Assembly (NCBI GenBank): GCA_013076295.1
Contig: RQOL01000618.1
Span: 1,364,001 to 1,428,000, forward strand
Direction of reading: 5' to 3'
Length of the DNA: 64,000 nt
Origin: Sanderia malayensis
Taxonomy: Eukaryota > Cnidaria > Scyphozoa > Semaeostomeae > Pelagiidae
The translations under genes and the position numbers were made by a program. Below the pieces are notes generated by a model. That model was not told the DNA's origin, ran no database searches, and was given only the letters and a program-made list of their open reading frames with translations. Of this stretch, positions 1 to 13,100 are shown piece after piece. Each line of letters opens with the position of its first letter. The first letter of the stretch is position 1.

Positions 1-37
1 TATTTTGAAAGTTTTATTAGAAGCAATGTCTACCTCC

Positions 38-1297
38 TTAGATATCTTCAGTGAACGTGATTTTATGCCCCGTAGTTCTGGGAATCTTTTTCTTGCATCG
101 CCATTTTGTAGTAACCTCGTCTTCGTTCTGGTGCCTCTTCTCGTACACGTACTCGCCGATCTGTTGGCTGCCATCTTTGAATACGTAGCGCCCCGGGCCG
201 AACATCTTGTCGTCTGCGAATTGGCCTCTGTAGTAATTCTCGCCGAAGGTCAGTTTTCCTTCACCTGGGTATATATATGCGAGATGAGAGTAAAAGAGAA
301 ATGGAGACATTTAGTAAAGTAGATAGTATAACGCTCAAGTTATTAACGTAGAGTAATCAGATTCAAGGGGTTTGATTAAAAGTAGATGGCACTGCTGTGA
401 GGTAAGGCTGCACGAGTTGCATGAGAATGTTATAACAGACCCCCCTCCCAAGAGAACCAACAAATATTTCGTTATAACTGGAGCAAGTCAAACGGGGACA
501 TAATATCGAGCTACTGAAAAGACCGCGTTAGTTCTTAATACGGGGAAAATGGTCACCATAGGAGTGGGTTGTTATACAAGCGGACCTCATTTTATGACCG
601 TCCTATTAGTTAATATGGTCTTTATGTAAGTACGGTCACGTTTTTTGACGTAGCAATCATATTCTGATGTGAGCTGGCCCCGTTTATAGGGCGACGGCCG
701 GTTTTCACCGATTAACGAGGTTCCATTATTACGAGGGGGGATGGTGTTCAATTGTATAATTATGAGTGGGGGTGAGGGTGGTTTTATCGACAAGTTCATT
801 TGTAGATGAATTGACCTGAATGCCTTACCGTTTCTTTTGCTTTTTTTCCACATGCCTTCGTAGACCATCATATCTGCTGCATATACGTATCTGCCATGCC
901 CATGTCGTTGGTCGTTCATCCATTCTCCCTCGTAGACATCGCCATTTCCGTAGTGGTAGACACCTTGGCCATGCCGTTTATCATCCTTCCACTCCCCCTC
1001 GTACATTGATTTGTCCGGGTAGCGGAACGTTCCCGTGCCGTTTTTCCGATTATACTGGTACTCGCCACAATACGTGGCCTTGTTCTGTGAGTTGAACACG
1101 TACATGCCTTTTCCGTGTCGCAAACCATTGGCATACTGGCCTTCGTACGTGTCTCCGTTTGGGAGGATGGCTCTTCCTTTGCCGTGTCGCTCACCCTGGG
1201 CGTTCCTATCTCCATCGTATTTATACTGTTGTATTAACGGACTCTCGTCGGCTCGCATACTGCTTAGGTCTTCGTTATCGAAGCCCTCTTTATCCAT
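38..1297 (-). CDS. RSPH1: Radial spoke head protein 1 (MORN-repeat protein), two coding exons
   Basis: Likely RSPH1, a component of the radial spoke head of motile cilia and flagella. Exon 1 is 1297-829 and exon 2 is 264-38, joined in phase 1 (donor GGTAAG at 828, acceptor CAG before 264), giving about 231 residues. The N-terminal half carries MORN repeats of the type GDTYEGQYANGLRHGKG and YEGEWKDDKRHGQGVYHYG; the opening block (NAQGERHGKGRAILPNGDTY) fits the vertebrate family start closely. Exon 2 supplies a further degenerate repeat (RGQFADDKMFGPGRYVF) and the conserved GEY stretch. The stop TAA lies at 38-40. The human protein is about 309 residues with a long acidic tail; here the tail is short, so either the family tail is reduced or exon 2 is spliced to an exon left of the window. 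The start ATG at 1297 is the only one ahead of the repeats. Confidence 0.85.
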
Positions 1298-1816
1298 ATT
1301 TTTAATTTGATAGAGATGTCAAGCTTTGTTACTGTTTTGTATTGTGTTGTTCTGTCAAACTTCTCGTATGCTCAACCAAGGGTCTTACTCTGTGAAAAAC
1401 CTCAAGTGCTTTCTCAAAGGTCTCGTTTTGTTCTTTGAAAGTTCTTCTATGCTTAATCAACCTTCACGTAATTTGAAATTGTATAGTTTGAACTGGAAAC
1501 ACAGAGCAAGGCTGCTCAAAATCGTCTTCTCTTCTCCTGTCAAGCACAGGTCGAATTTTCTTTGCGCTTATTTTTCTTGTAGAGCAGCTGTTACTTTCTT
1601 TTTGACTTGTGTTGTGTTTGCCCGAATATCTGATTGAAGTTCAATTGAAAAACAACATTGAGCTATAGCAGCGCTGTTCAAACTTTTACAATGTTGCCAT
1701 CAGTCAGACCAAGTCTGAGCTAGGCTAAACATATATCCAGCAACTTTTATTTGGTGTAATAAACAATTTATGCTTCACGAATCAATAAGAAGTGTTATTT
1801 AATAAAGAATGTTGTC

Positions 1817-1970
1817 AACAGTTACAAAGACCCGCATATAAGAACCTGCAAATTTTGCATCCAGCCTATTGTTCAGACACGATGGGCTATTTGTTTTCCA
1901 ATTGTTTTGAACAGAAAAATCATCCTGGAGGCTCTTAATCCATTGGTTCTTATTTACAGGTTTTTCTGTA
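1817..1970. mobile_element. MITE family A copy (CCCGCATATAAGAACC type)
   Basis: A copy of the element seen better at 41367 and 48916. The left end reads ACCCGCATATAAGAACC, the centre has the CAGCCTATTGTTC motif, and the right end is the inverted form (CCATTGGTTCTTAT then TTTTTCTGTA). The ends are degenerate. Confidence 0.6.
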
Positions 1971-2205
1971 TTATACACACTTTTTTTATAAGAATAAAGT
2001 CTATAAGAATATTGAGGCTGAAAATTGCTAAAATTTAAGAATAATTTAAGAATAATGCCAGGCTCAACCTTCATCAAGACGGGATTGAAATAATGCTTTT
2101 GGATTAGGATCGTATTTGTATCATTAGACAAAATCGAAAATTTTTAAGAACATTGAGGCTCGGCAAAAAGTATTCTTATAAAAACAGTGTGTACTGTATT
2201 ATGTT
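1971..2205. mobile_element. Short inverted-repeat element abutting the previous MITE
   Basis: The left end TATACACACTTTTTTTATAA and the right end (reverse complement of CTTATAAAAACAGTGTGTAC at about 2174-2193) pair over about 25 bases with a small gap, bounding about 230 bp of AT-rich sequence. No coding content. Probably another non-autonomous DNA transposon, inserted directly beside family A. Confidence 0.5.
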
Positions 2206-4156
2206 GTGTACTTGAATACTTACTTGCTGTAGCAGTGCTTGGATAGAGTAACAGGTCTGGCAATTTCGTATTTTGAGTTTTTGTTGAAATTTGTTCAGTC
2301 TTTTCTCCAATTTCTCTCTGACTTCTTTCCAACTGAACTGAGGCGATGTTTGTTTTGTGGACCGCTAAACGTACACGTCGCACAACTCCAAATTCACACA
2401 GTATGCCAATTACAGAGCTATGATCTAGTTCAGTCGACAGGTCCTTCGCTCTCGCTTCTCAATTGTTTGTTAATCGAAGCTTTGTGCACCGTAAAGCGAT
2501 TGCTTTGCGAATTATTGACTTCCAGCTCCCTTCCCAGAGGTGCACAATATGACCAAACACTATCTGCGTTCTCTACCTGTGCGCTTTCAAGCTTCTGCTT
2601 GATAAATAATGCATCATTTGAAAATGTCAAATACAATGTTTACGATACATGTCTGAATGATTTGGTAACACAATTTTAATTAATTATCTTGTTAATAACG
2701 GGTGGGTTGCCGGTCCTGGTGATACAGTTTTCTGTTGACATTAGCTTCGTGCTGTGATAAGTTCAATGCAGCAATGTATGGCGAAAGTACGCTCTTTGAG
2801 CAGCGCTCTCCTTTTGTTGGGCATGATCTAAAAACTCCTTGTATACTAGACAATCAACCTTCATCATTCGCAATTATATTTTGATTGGATACCATCTATG
2901 TTTGAGATGTTACAATTACAATTTCTATTACCATTATATACCTATGTATTTTATTGCATTTGAGTCAATTCTATTTTGCTTTGCTCGGGTCTCTATTCCT
3001 AACGAGTTCCTAGTTGCATATTGCTGGAAATGCAAAATAGTAGCGTGCAGGCGCGGAAAGCCAATTGGAAGTCAGTGGATTCGTTTGATGTATTGTATTT
3101 GCTCGACGGCTGGGCACTCCCACCGTTACTTTATTTTCATGACAAATTTGCGATGTCCTAGAAAATCAACTGCGAACAAATGAGTGATTTCACTACTGCT
3201 CCGTTATTCCAACGTGCAAGCCACTAATTGCCTCCGTCAACCGCTGTTTATATGCTGAACATGAAACATACCGTTCTGTGTCGATCCAGAACGTTTATCT
3301 GAATTATTAATGTTCAGCGTTTGACTACGTTTGTGTTTGGCGGTTGAATGAAAGCAAAAACAAAACTTGTGGCTGTTCTTTCCGCGTGAAACGTTTATCA
3401 GTGATCATTGTGAGATGGCATTGCACACAGTTGAAAGTATTGCGAGTTTCCATTGAGCTCAATGGGTTCAAAAGCGTTTTGCGTAGCCAGTGTTAGGCTC
3501 TTGCGAATCAACCGAAACATGTCGATGTTTAGCAGTCGAATGATCGAATGTTTTCGGGTCCACGGTCTAGGTTTTATTTTTCCACGTTTTAGACTTATCC
3601 CATACCATCTTGTAGAACTATACGTTCGTATTTCTCAACTTTCTTCCAGTTGGTGACTGAAAGGTGACGACTCTTCGCACCTTTCTTTGCTCTTCATGTC
3701 CCGGCCCAATTCCTACTTCAATCTGTTATCATCCACCTTGCACCCAACATCAAATGCAGTTTTCTACTTGCAGCAACTACAGGCGTGTCTTGGTTTAAAT
3801 ATAATACCTTCCTAATTAATTCAAGCTTTGTACCCGTGTAATACAACACATATTGATTGAAAAACCGTACCCCAGATCCTGGAATAAGCTCTTACGGGCT
3901 TTTTTGCAAAAACGAAATTTTAGCCAGATTTTTATTCAACATTAAAGTTTATAACTGCTATCGTATCCAGTTAATTAATTAAATCTTGGCTTCAGCTTGC
4001 TTTTATTTGCAATACATTCACTACACAACTTCAATGTTGTGACACTTGGCCTCAATATTCTTCTGAATGTTAGCAGGGTAGGGGCTTATTTAAGGGGGGT
4101 CTGTTTTGTGGTGGTGTGTTTATTGGTGGATTTACTGTATACTTGTATCTTTTCAG

Positions 4157-7100
4157 GTTTGGTTCAATGACGTCATTATCAGTCCGAATTCTTTTGCCGT
4201 TATCGAGGCTTATGCGCCGTCGGCCAGTCTTCCGCTCGCAGAAGAGGCCGAAGAATTGATTTGCTGGACGGCCCTGCGTTTGGGATTAGCAGTGCAACAG
4301 CCAGAAAGAACTGAATCGAGAAACTCCTCCGATCCAGGTATGCTTCCATTCCATCGCATTCCAAGTATTCCAAGTTTTACATGTTACTTAAGCACCGCTT
4401 TTTAAATCCCGCATATATTCTCGTTTTTGTTGCCAATGCCAAGAAATGAAAGTCAGAGCTCCAGCAATCCTTTGTTTTGTCTTTTTCCTTGATTGGTCGT
4501 TTTTCTCTCATATTGCATCTCAACCTAAAGTCAACAAACTGTATGTGTTTGTAGATTTTGAAAAGGAACAAGATAAAGTCAAGTTGAATGTTGGAAAGCA
4601 CGAAATACCAATGTATGCTCCACCAGTTCTCGATACTCGCCTGTTACGGTCAAGTTTCAAGGTACAGCTTGCAGACACCTCTTTCCGTTGAGTCAAATTT
4701 TCCTACTGCAGTTTTTTAAATTTACTTACAGAGTTGATTTAATAGCAAAAAGCAATATCAGAAGTTGATTTGCTTGTTTTTACTTGCTTCATAGAACAAT
4801 CAAGATTTTCACGGCTGTGAACTCCTGGGTAAATCATACATGGATCTCTTCATCTTCAACAGAACCACCCCCCCTGTACCCATACCGTCCAGCATTTCCA
4901 TCTACAAAGACGAAGACAACTGCCCAGAGGTATTAATTTACTATGTAGCTACTTCAAGGGAAGAGACTGTGGCGATTTTTGCATCTTTAGTCGAAAAATT
5001 ACCACGTTTACTCCAACTACTTTCCTGCTTTTCAACACAATCCGAGAAAGCTGTAATCATGGTTTATTTATTGTTACCCAGGGAGCCTGGGTTCAAGGCC
5101 AGTCAAGGTCGCCTCCATCGAGCATCTTCAAAAATGGAGATGGGTTTGAGCTGTATATCGACGAAGCAAGATTCTTACCAGACAACTGTGGCTTTGTCAA
5201 AGTAAGCCATACAGAAATATAGCTTTTTGCCTTTTATTTTCTTGCCTCCGTAAAAATCAATATTAGATGCAACGCTTTACTTAAAGCACCTTCGTGTGGG
5301 TTCTGCTATTTATTATCTGCTAAAATGCATGGTGCAATAGGAGTTGTATCTTTAATTTGCATTTATTGATTTGCAGGTTATCAGCAGCTTGTATGATAGC
5401 AAATTCACGAAACTCAAAGAAGAGTTCGAAAATGACATCAATCTAGATTTGGATCCACGCAATCCAGAATTCGATCTGAAATTTGAGTTCAGGGATTTTT
5501 GTTATCCCCCCACGACGACCATCTTAATAAAGGTACGGTCTAATTCATATTGAATATGCCCAATGCAATATATTTGTTGAAGTAACATAGTCTAACGTTG
5601 GAGTAATCGTATGCCAAGAGTGATGAAAATATAGTCTGAAAGAGATATTAACACGGCATAGAGCTGTTGAGGCATCCAGATCGATCAATGCAATCCAGAT
5701 CGATCAATGCAACCCAGATCGATCAAAGCTTTCATTTGTTTATTTTGTTTTCATATTATCCTTCAAGGTGTATATTATCGATGTGTTAACAAGGGCTACG
5801 CAACGTCTTGGAGTTGCCATACTCCCTGTATTTGTGAAACAAGGAACGTTAGATCGTGCCGACGATTCCGACAAACAGGTAAGAAGCGTTTTAACCCCCC
5901 CCCCGCCACATTCTACCAAAGTCCACCAGTTTTATGAGTACATTTGCTGCACTTTAAAACTATGCATGCCTGCTTTGTATTCTAGTTCTGCTTGAATGAA
6001 GGATGCTATCAACTGAAGCTATACAACGAAATCAGTAATAATAATCGACTCATACGTAACTCACTTGACAGGTATATACAACTACGTATACATACATATG
6101 TACTCATCTATATCATACGTCATACCTAATATATATTTTATCCAGAAACTCAATTGAATCGAAGATATCCTTCAACTTATGCTGCTAATCCATTCCTTCA
6201 TATTTTCCTTCCATTCCAGTCCAATTCCGTGTGCTTCTCTTTTGGTACGACTCCTCTTGGCACCCTGTTATTCAGATGGGCAACCAAAGCAGGTATAACA
6301 ATGCTTAGCATTTCATTGTAGGTAAATTTTAGTGTTTACTTTTTATGACTTATCAGGCAAACGGTCATCATAGGTTTTACACAGTCTTAACAATTTTGAA
6401 CTAGTCTCACGAACCCAATACTGTCTCAACAAGTCCTATACAGTCTTATACAATCTTCACAACTCTTGCACGGTCTGACCAAATTTCAACAAGCACTATG
6501 CAGTATTCACAAGTCCCATACACAGGGGGCGTCGTGAGTAGAAACTCATAGGGGGGCGGGGGCACAATTCAATGATTTTCCGACGAGGGATTGAAGTGAA
6601 ATCAAATAGCGTCATGATGCGTATGCACAATGTTGTTAAAGCATCTCCCTAGATTAAAGTGGCCAGGTGCTCTCTTTTGGTGACGTCAAGTCACTATGTG
6701 CATCAAACATTATTGTTTCAAGTTATGCGGAAGAAATCTCTTTTCGTAGACTGTAGCAAAACAAAGCAAACTTGGTTGCAAGCTTTGAAGACAAGACCAT
6801 ATAAAGAGTAATCTTAAAGCCCCAGTTGAAGCAGTTTCGTTAAATACTGTATTACAAATGAGTTACCGTAAATCCTCGAACTAGCCCCCCGGGGGCTTAT
6901 TTATTTTTGACATTTTCAGAGGGGGGCTTATTCGAGGGGGGGGGCTTATAAAACTATCTGAAATATGGCACAAGAATTGACGTTGTTACTGGGAAAATAA
7001 ACGGGAAATTGGTTTAGCTGTTCCAGCAAAGTATTTTGCATACACAGATAAACAGAAGAATGCCCAGATATTGGTGAAAAAACGATCAGAAAAACAAAAT

Positions 7101-10100
7101 TTTCTCGAACTCGCTGTACGCAAACATCAGCATGTTTGGAGTGGGGGCTTATTCGAGGGAGGGGCTTATTAACAATTTGTTGTTCTAGGGTGGGGGCTTA
7201 TTCGAGGGGGGGGGGGCAATTCGAGGATCTACGGTATCTTGTTTCTGCGCGAAGATTTTACTAGGTTCAGTGAACACAGTGGATACATAATTGGCTTTTG
7301 AAATACTCATAACGACGTGTTGGGTCTCGAAATTCGTGGCATCACTGTTTACGCAAAACTGACTAACTGACAAATCCCGCCCACGATGCTTCTGCCCATA
7401 CAGTCTTCAGAAGCTCCATGCAGTCTTAGGCCCCGTTTACACGAGACCGGTTCACTTTTGATCCGTATCAAAAGTGATACGGATAGGTTGCGTTTACACG
7501 GAGCCGCACTACTTGTGTTGCTGATGGGCTTTCCGTTTACACAAGTGCGGATTTGCATGAAATAGAGGTGAAAAAAACGAAGTGAGGCTGAGAATCCAAA
7601 CAAGAATATGCGCACAGCGCAAATTCTTGTAGACGGGTCAAAAGTAAGCCGGATTTGCTGTTTACACGAGACCGGATGACTTTGAAAACGTCTCGCTAGA
7701 AGGATCAGAATTGATCTGGCTATCCGTATCTATTTTGATGCGGATTGCTTGGTCTCGTGTAAACGGGAGGCGTATCCGTATCAATTTTGTTTCGGATTCA
7801 AATGGATCCGGCCTCGTGTAAACGGGGCCTTAATACAGTCATGTACAGTCATCAGTCTTAAAGGCCTACTGCAATCAAAAATCACTTTCCCGTTTTTTTT
7901 CATAAAATGAAATTTCAATCTTTACTGATTACTTTGGTGCCTGTTTTGTTTTTATTCGATCACGATAAGTATACTAAATTTGGCTTTGAAATGGGGCACT
8001 GACTGCGACATGGTATGACGTCATAACCAGGACACAAATCGACTTTTATAATGGGAGAGTATAGGGAAAAGTTTTCAAATCTGCACTATGCGTAACCCCG
8101 GCCCTTATTAAAAAATCGCTTCCCAGGAATCAAAACTATAACTTTCCGCGCGTCGTTTCAGCTATTAACCAAAAAAATTGAACTTACGGTAACGCTATAG
8201 CGGCGCTTTGAAAAAGGGTACTACAAACCGCGCGGTTAGTAAACAGACATTTTATTCCGCGCGGTCTGATTTCCAAGCAGCTGGAAGCATTCACAAAGAA
8301 AGTTTGTCAGAAATCATGGATGGCGGAGCTGTGTGAGTAAAACTAGTAACAAACACGATGGCCGGGGTTGTTGTTAGAGGACCAGGCAAAGTAAGCTGTT
8401 ACAGCAGTTAAGTTAATTAATAAATGGTATTTTCAAGCAGCCGTTTTAAAAACAAATTTGAAATGAAACAGATAAGGAGAGCTTAAGGCGTGCGTTTTGC
8501 TCACAATACACATAGGCCAGACAGAAATTAAAGGGCTACTCTCACCATATTTTTTTATTTCATTTCTGGGTAGTTTTTGACGTAAAAACAGGTACTGCAC
8601 TTATTAAATTTCGAAATTCGCTCATTAACACCTCTTTTCACGGCTCTAAAAGTGCGATTTTCAGAAAAAAGTCGGGCAAAAAGAAAACTGGGGCGAGGCC
8701 GGTGTGACGTAGATGCCGGAACGCATGAAATTTATTTTATTGTGTTCAGTACCAATTCAATGTTTTGCATATTATGGTCAAAACCAAGTCGTATTTAAAA
8801 AATTAAATCGTGCCACGAACTAGTTCAGGATCTGAGGAATCTGTTGATGCCTCGTTTATCATGAAAAAGTGAGTTTTTTTACAAAAATGAGGATGATTTG
8901 CTCACGCTTATGCTGCAAGCCGGCATGTTTTTCGACCTCAACGTCGCAGTCTCGAGCGAGCTTCACATACAGTCTTCAGTGGTGCGGGATAGTTTTAAAC
9001 AACAATATGAATTCGAAATCTATTCAATTAAAGAGGAGCAAGCTCTCTTTCAACAATTTTTCGATAGAATTAATAGTATGGAAAATTGGTGAGCTCTTAT
9101 CTATGCATTTATAAGATTTAAACCAAATCGGGTCAGTTAAAAATTGCTAAATTGTAAAATTGCTAGGCCGAACAGGTTCTGGCACGGGTAAAGCAGAATT
9201 CCGCTATTTTGGATTAATAATGCATGAAAATAACCCTATTTGTCTTATCTGGTGTGTTTTTGAAGCAGCAGCTCATATTTTGGTAATATTTCAAGTGTAG
9301 TTATGGTCATAGCTGTGCAGAAAAACTAGAAAATCCCTTCCAGGAGTGTGAACATTAATGTCCAGAGATCGAAGATTTCACAAGTTCAATGTGAATTCGA
9401 AGAAAAACTTTCCAGCACAATGTTGGGCTTCATACTGGTGTTCTAGTTTTGATCATATTGTCTGACTTTGTCAACAATATACACTTTTACTTTGCCTTAG
9501 GTTTCAATGTAACCACCAAGGTATATAATTTATAACAAGAACTCCATGGTTATGTCAACCAAACAATTTCAATTTGAGCAATTTTTTAACAGCGCATCAC
9601 TTTAGCATTTCAATATCTTTGACAAAAACCCAAGTAGTAAAGACAAAAATAATCCATAATTATCTTGCTAAAACCAAGCACACGGCAAAACTTGATAAAA
9701 TAGATTATAGAACTGATGGAAATGGAAACGATAAACAAACTTATTATATTCACGAATAGTTGGTTGTTTATAACGCAAATGAAAGGAAGGAAGAGGTTGA
9801 GTGATGAACAGATAACAACGTGAGGCGTGTGAATACTGGAAAAATCCATTGTCACTGCATCAGCTTTGGGGTCAATTTTCAGCCCTTAACAATGCCGAAA
9901 ATTAAAAAAAAACACACGGGGAGATGTCAATAAGCTTTGTAATGATGGTGTTGAAGTGGTTTGAAAAAACATTTGTATTTATCATTGAAAACAAGGGAGA
10001 AAACCGGACGCGACGTTGATTTTTCCATACTGAAGCCAAAGAGAGAAGTTTTTTTGCGTTCCGGCATCTACGTCACACAACCTCGGCCCAGATCGTTTCA

Positions 10101-13100
10101 TGTTGCGCGACATTTTCAGAAATGGCCTGAAAATCGCACTTTTGGAGCCGTGAAAAGAGGTGTTAATGAGCGAATTTCGAAATTTAAAAAGTGCAGTACC
10201 TGTTTTTACGTCAAAAACTACCCAGAAATGAAATAAAAAAATATGGTGAGAGTAGCCCTTTAAAAACATAAAGCTACGGAACCACCAGTTTCATTTGTTG
10301 TCCATTTGGAATTTTGGAACCATCGTGTTTCAACAGAAAACTTGTAACACATCTGACTATGATAATAAATTGCTATGCAGAATATTGCGATTAGTTCTAT
10401 TTTATTTCTCCAATTTCTACCCCGATGAAAACATTGAAGCAACTTGGCGTTCCAGCCAGACGTGATGTAAAAGTAATTCGTTTTGATAAGACTGGACTGA
10501 CAACAACTTAGCAGCATCAGATATATCTTAAAAAGCCAACTCTGAGCGTAAATAGTCCATGTAGATTCTGAAAACATCTCTGCATTCTCTCACACATACA
10601 TCATATGCGACTCAGTCAAGTCAAATGCAAAAGTATATTTCATCTCGACACTGATAATCCCCGTTGTTTGCTTCCGCTCTCCGCCGCGGCTGATCGCCCT
10701 CCCGCAGTTGACGTCACGACCAAAACTGCCCCAATTCAGACCCCAATTACTCCCCCCAAATCGCTTTCTAAAATTATGAAAAAAATTTTAAAATTTGTGA
10801 AAACACTTTAATATTTATGCCTTGGGATGCGATATTTAATTAATTAATTATTTATTGAGCTAGACGGAGTGAAGCAAAAAGCTACAATACACTTCAATAC
10901 AAAAACTTGAAATGGGTCCTGGTTATTACGTCACGTTTGTCGCAGTTGAAATGGCAAAATCGACGACTTTGCGGGCTTGTAAAAACAATTCTACTGGATC
11001 AATTTTCATTCTGGAAACGGTTTTATGATCAGTTCGAATAGGTTTACCATGAAATGTAAAAAAATCATATCACTTTTTTTGATTGCAGTAGGCCTTTAAG
11101 TTCATGGCTCTCTGCCCGTACTATAAGTAGTATGCTTATTATATAAATGACAATTATCAGGCATCTATGTTGTTGGTATATTTATTGTGATACGTATGCC
11201 TTATTCACACAGGCTATTGAGTTCCTTGAAGATCAATGGCAGAGTGAGGGACTTCTCATTCCGAAGCCTTCTTACAACACTGGTAGTTAATGAGTTTGTG
11301 CTCAAAATCATGTTTATGCATAACCCTAGACAAATTGCATCACCTTAATTATAATGAAACCCTTTGCATGAACACAGCATGTTGTTTTTCTCATTAATGA
11401 GTGTTTATTCGTGAACAATGTTGTAGTTACGCTTGCTCAGACTGTCTCCTTTTAATTTACTTGAATGCTAATTTATAATATGTTTCATTAGGCAGGTACG
11501 ATACCACAGATTGCACACCCACAGTGGTGGAATGTCGATTGTTTCAATCTTACTTGAAAAGGAAGCGAACAACTGTGAGAGATATTTTAAGAATCGTAAT
11601 GGATGGAAAGAAGACTAAAAATGACCAAGGGATTGTTGATTTGGTCAAGGTAGTCAATTCATATTGTGTTTTTGAATTGACTGTTACTTGTTATTACTGC
11701 TCCCTTAAAAACCAGTTTATTGCTTTCTTAATAACTGATTTACACTATTTCCATAACTGTCCATAAATATCACAAAAGCGTCCCATGTTGTGAGCCACAA
11801 AGGATAGCTCTTGACTTGAGTCATATGAGCGATAAATGTATTCCAGCCTGTCAATTAAAAAAGGGACCTAATGATTTGAGCGATATAGATACTTAAAGCG
11901 AGAAATGCGTTCTAGGCTGCGTGAGCCGCAAATAAGATATTGATGTGAGTTAGGAGTTAGCGATAATCCCGCTCTATCAGTTGCTTATTATCTTTTGTCA
12001 ATTTTGTTTATTTTTTAAAATATAGAACTTGATGAAGAATCTCCAAACTTTGTCCGTGCCCAATGCCGATATGTCGTACTTAGCGAAATACAATAGTATG
12101 CATGGATTTATGGTGAGATTACAATCAAGCTCTTTCTAAAGCACTTTGTACTTTGTTAGGAACTAAGAGCTTTGCCCTTTAAAAGTTGCTAACTTAAAGT
12201 AAATGAACGGATATAAAAGTGGCGAAACGCCAGGGGACTACGCAATCTAAATATAGATACACCTATTCCTCCAATCATATCGGAGCAATGCAAAGTTCAT
12301 GTGATCACTTGGAGAAAAGGAAGGAGACGCTGTGATCACTTTGCTTGTTAAGCTCTGTTTGCGCATGATTGAATTGAGTTGAATTACCATCTATTTTTAG
12401 ATGCTGTCCTTTTATATCCGTTCATTTATTTTACGTTTTGCTTTCTTGCGAGGATGCGCGCTTTGGCCTTCCCCGTAACACCTTTCTTCTTAGACAGATG
12501 ACTGTCTTCTTGCTTCATTTTGCAATAAAAATGGCCCGTTTTCACTGCAATAAGCATGGAAATTGGGTGCCTTATAATTCACTGCATTTGCGTGTCTCTT
12601 GCTTCATTTTAGTTTTCACTGGACAGTGCCCAGAACTTACCCTGGAATGGTTTTACATTTGCTTCTTTCTGTCTTTCACCACCAGCCTCGTTCTACAAGG
12701 TATGCCTTCATGCGTAAGTTAAACGAATCCGCATATAAGAACCATGGATTAAGAACTTCTACTCGAAGCAATAGAAATACAATAACCCATCCTTTTTGTA
12801 CAATGGAGGAAACAATAGCCTATTGTTTTTTACAATAATGAAAAAAAGCGAATAAGCGGCCAATTTTTAGGCTTTTAGGCCCAATTAAATTAGCGCCCGG
12901 ACCCTTATTTCCGGATTTACAATATACACTTTTGATTACCTCTTCCTAAAGCTAGTAATTGCATATGCATACTTTTAAAGCTTCAAAGTATTTTGGTGTA
13001 TGGCTTTTACGTTTGGTTTTATGTACCAACATTTGTTATTCCAATTTACTTGCACTCATCTATGATACTTCATTATGAGTAGTAATTATTTTTCTGTTTT

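Larger units (their letters stand above)
1298..4156. other. Spacer between RSPH1 and the C2-like gene
   Basis: No coding exon is supported here. It should contain the shared 5' flank of RSPH1 (leftward) and the missing first exon or exons of the rightward gene at 4157, but no convincing ATG exon with a donor in the right phase was found. It contains two inverted-repeat elements at about 1817-2205 and a decayed copy of the CCGTAAATCCTCGAA-type MITE family at about 3860-4100. The open frames at 2239-2679 and 2839-3183 are not coding-like. Confidence 0.5.
7862..11095. mobile_element. Outer 3.2-kb DNA transposon with TTAA duplications
   Basis: Termini AGGCCTACTGCAATC on the left and GATTGCAGTAGGCCT on the right are perfectly inverted and flanked by TTAA on both sides (7858-7861, 11096-11099). 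Beyond about 24 bases the arms remain only patchily similar. TTAA duplication is the hallmark of the piggyBac superfamily, but no transposase frame survives. The interior carries a complete second element (8532-10259). It lies in the intron between the exons ending at 6292 and starting at 11213 of the C2-like gene. Confidence 0.85.

Noticed and set aside
9961..10269. Opposed 90-residue frames at 9961-10236 and 9982-10269
   Set aside because: They lie in the right inverted arm of the inner TTAA element, whose arms are non-coding and mirrored at 8532-8740.
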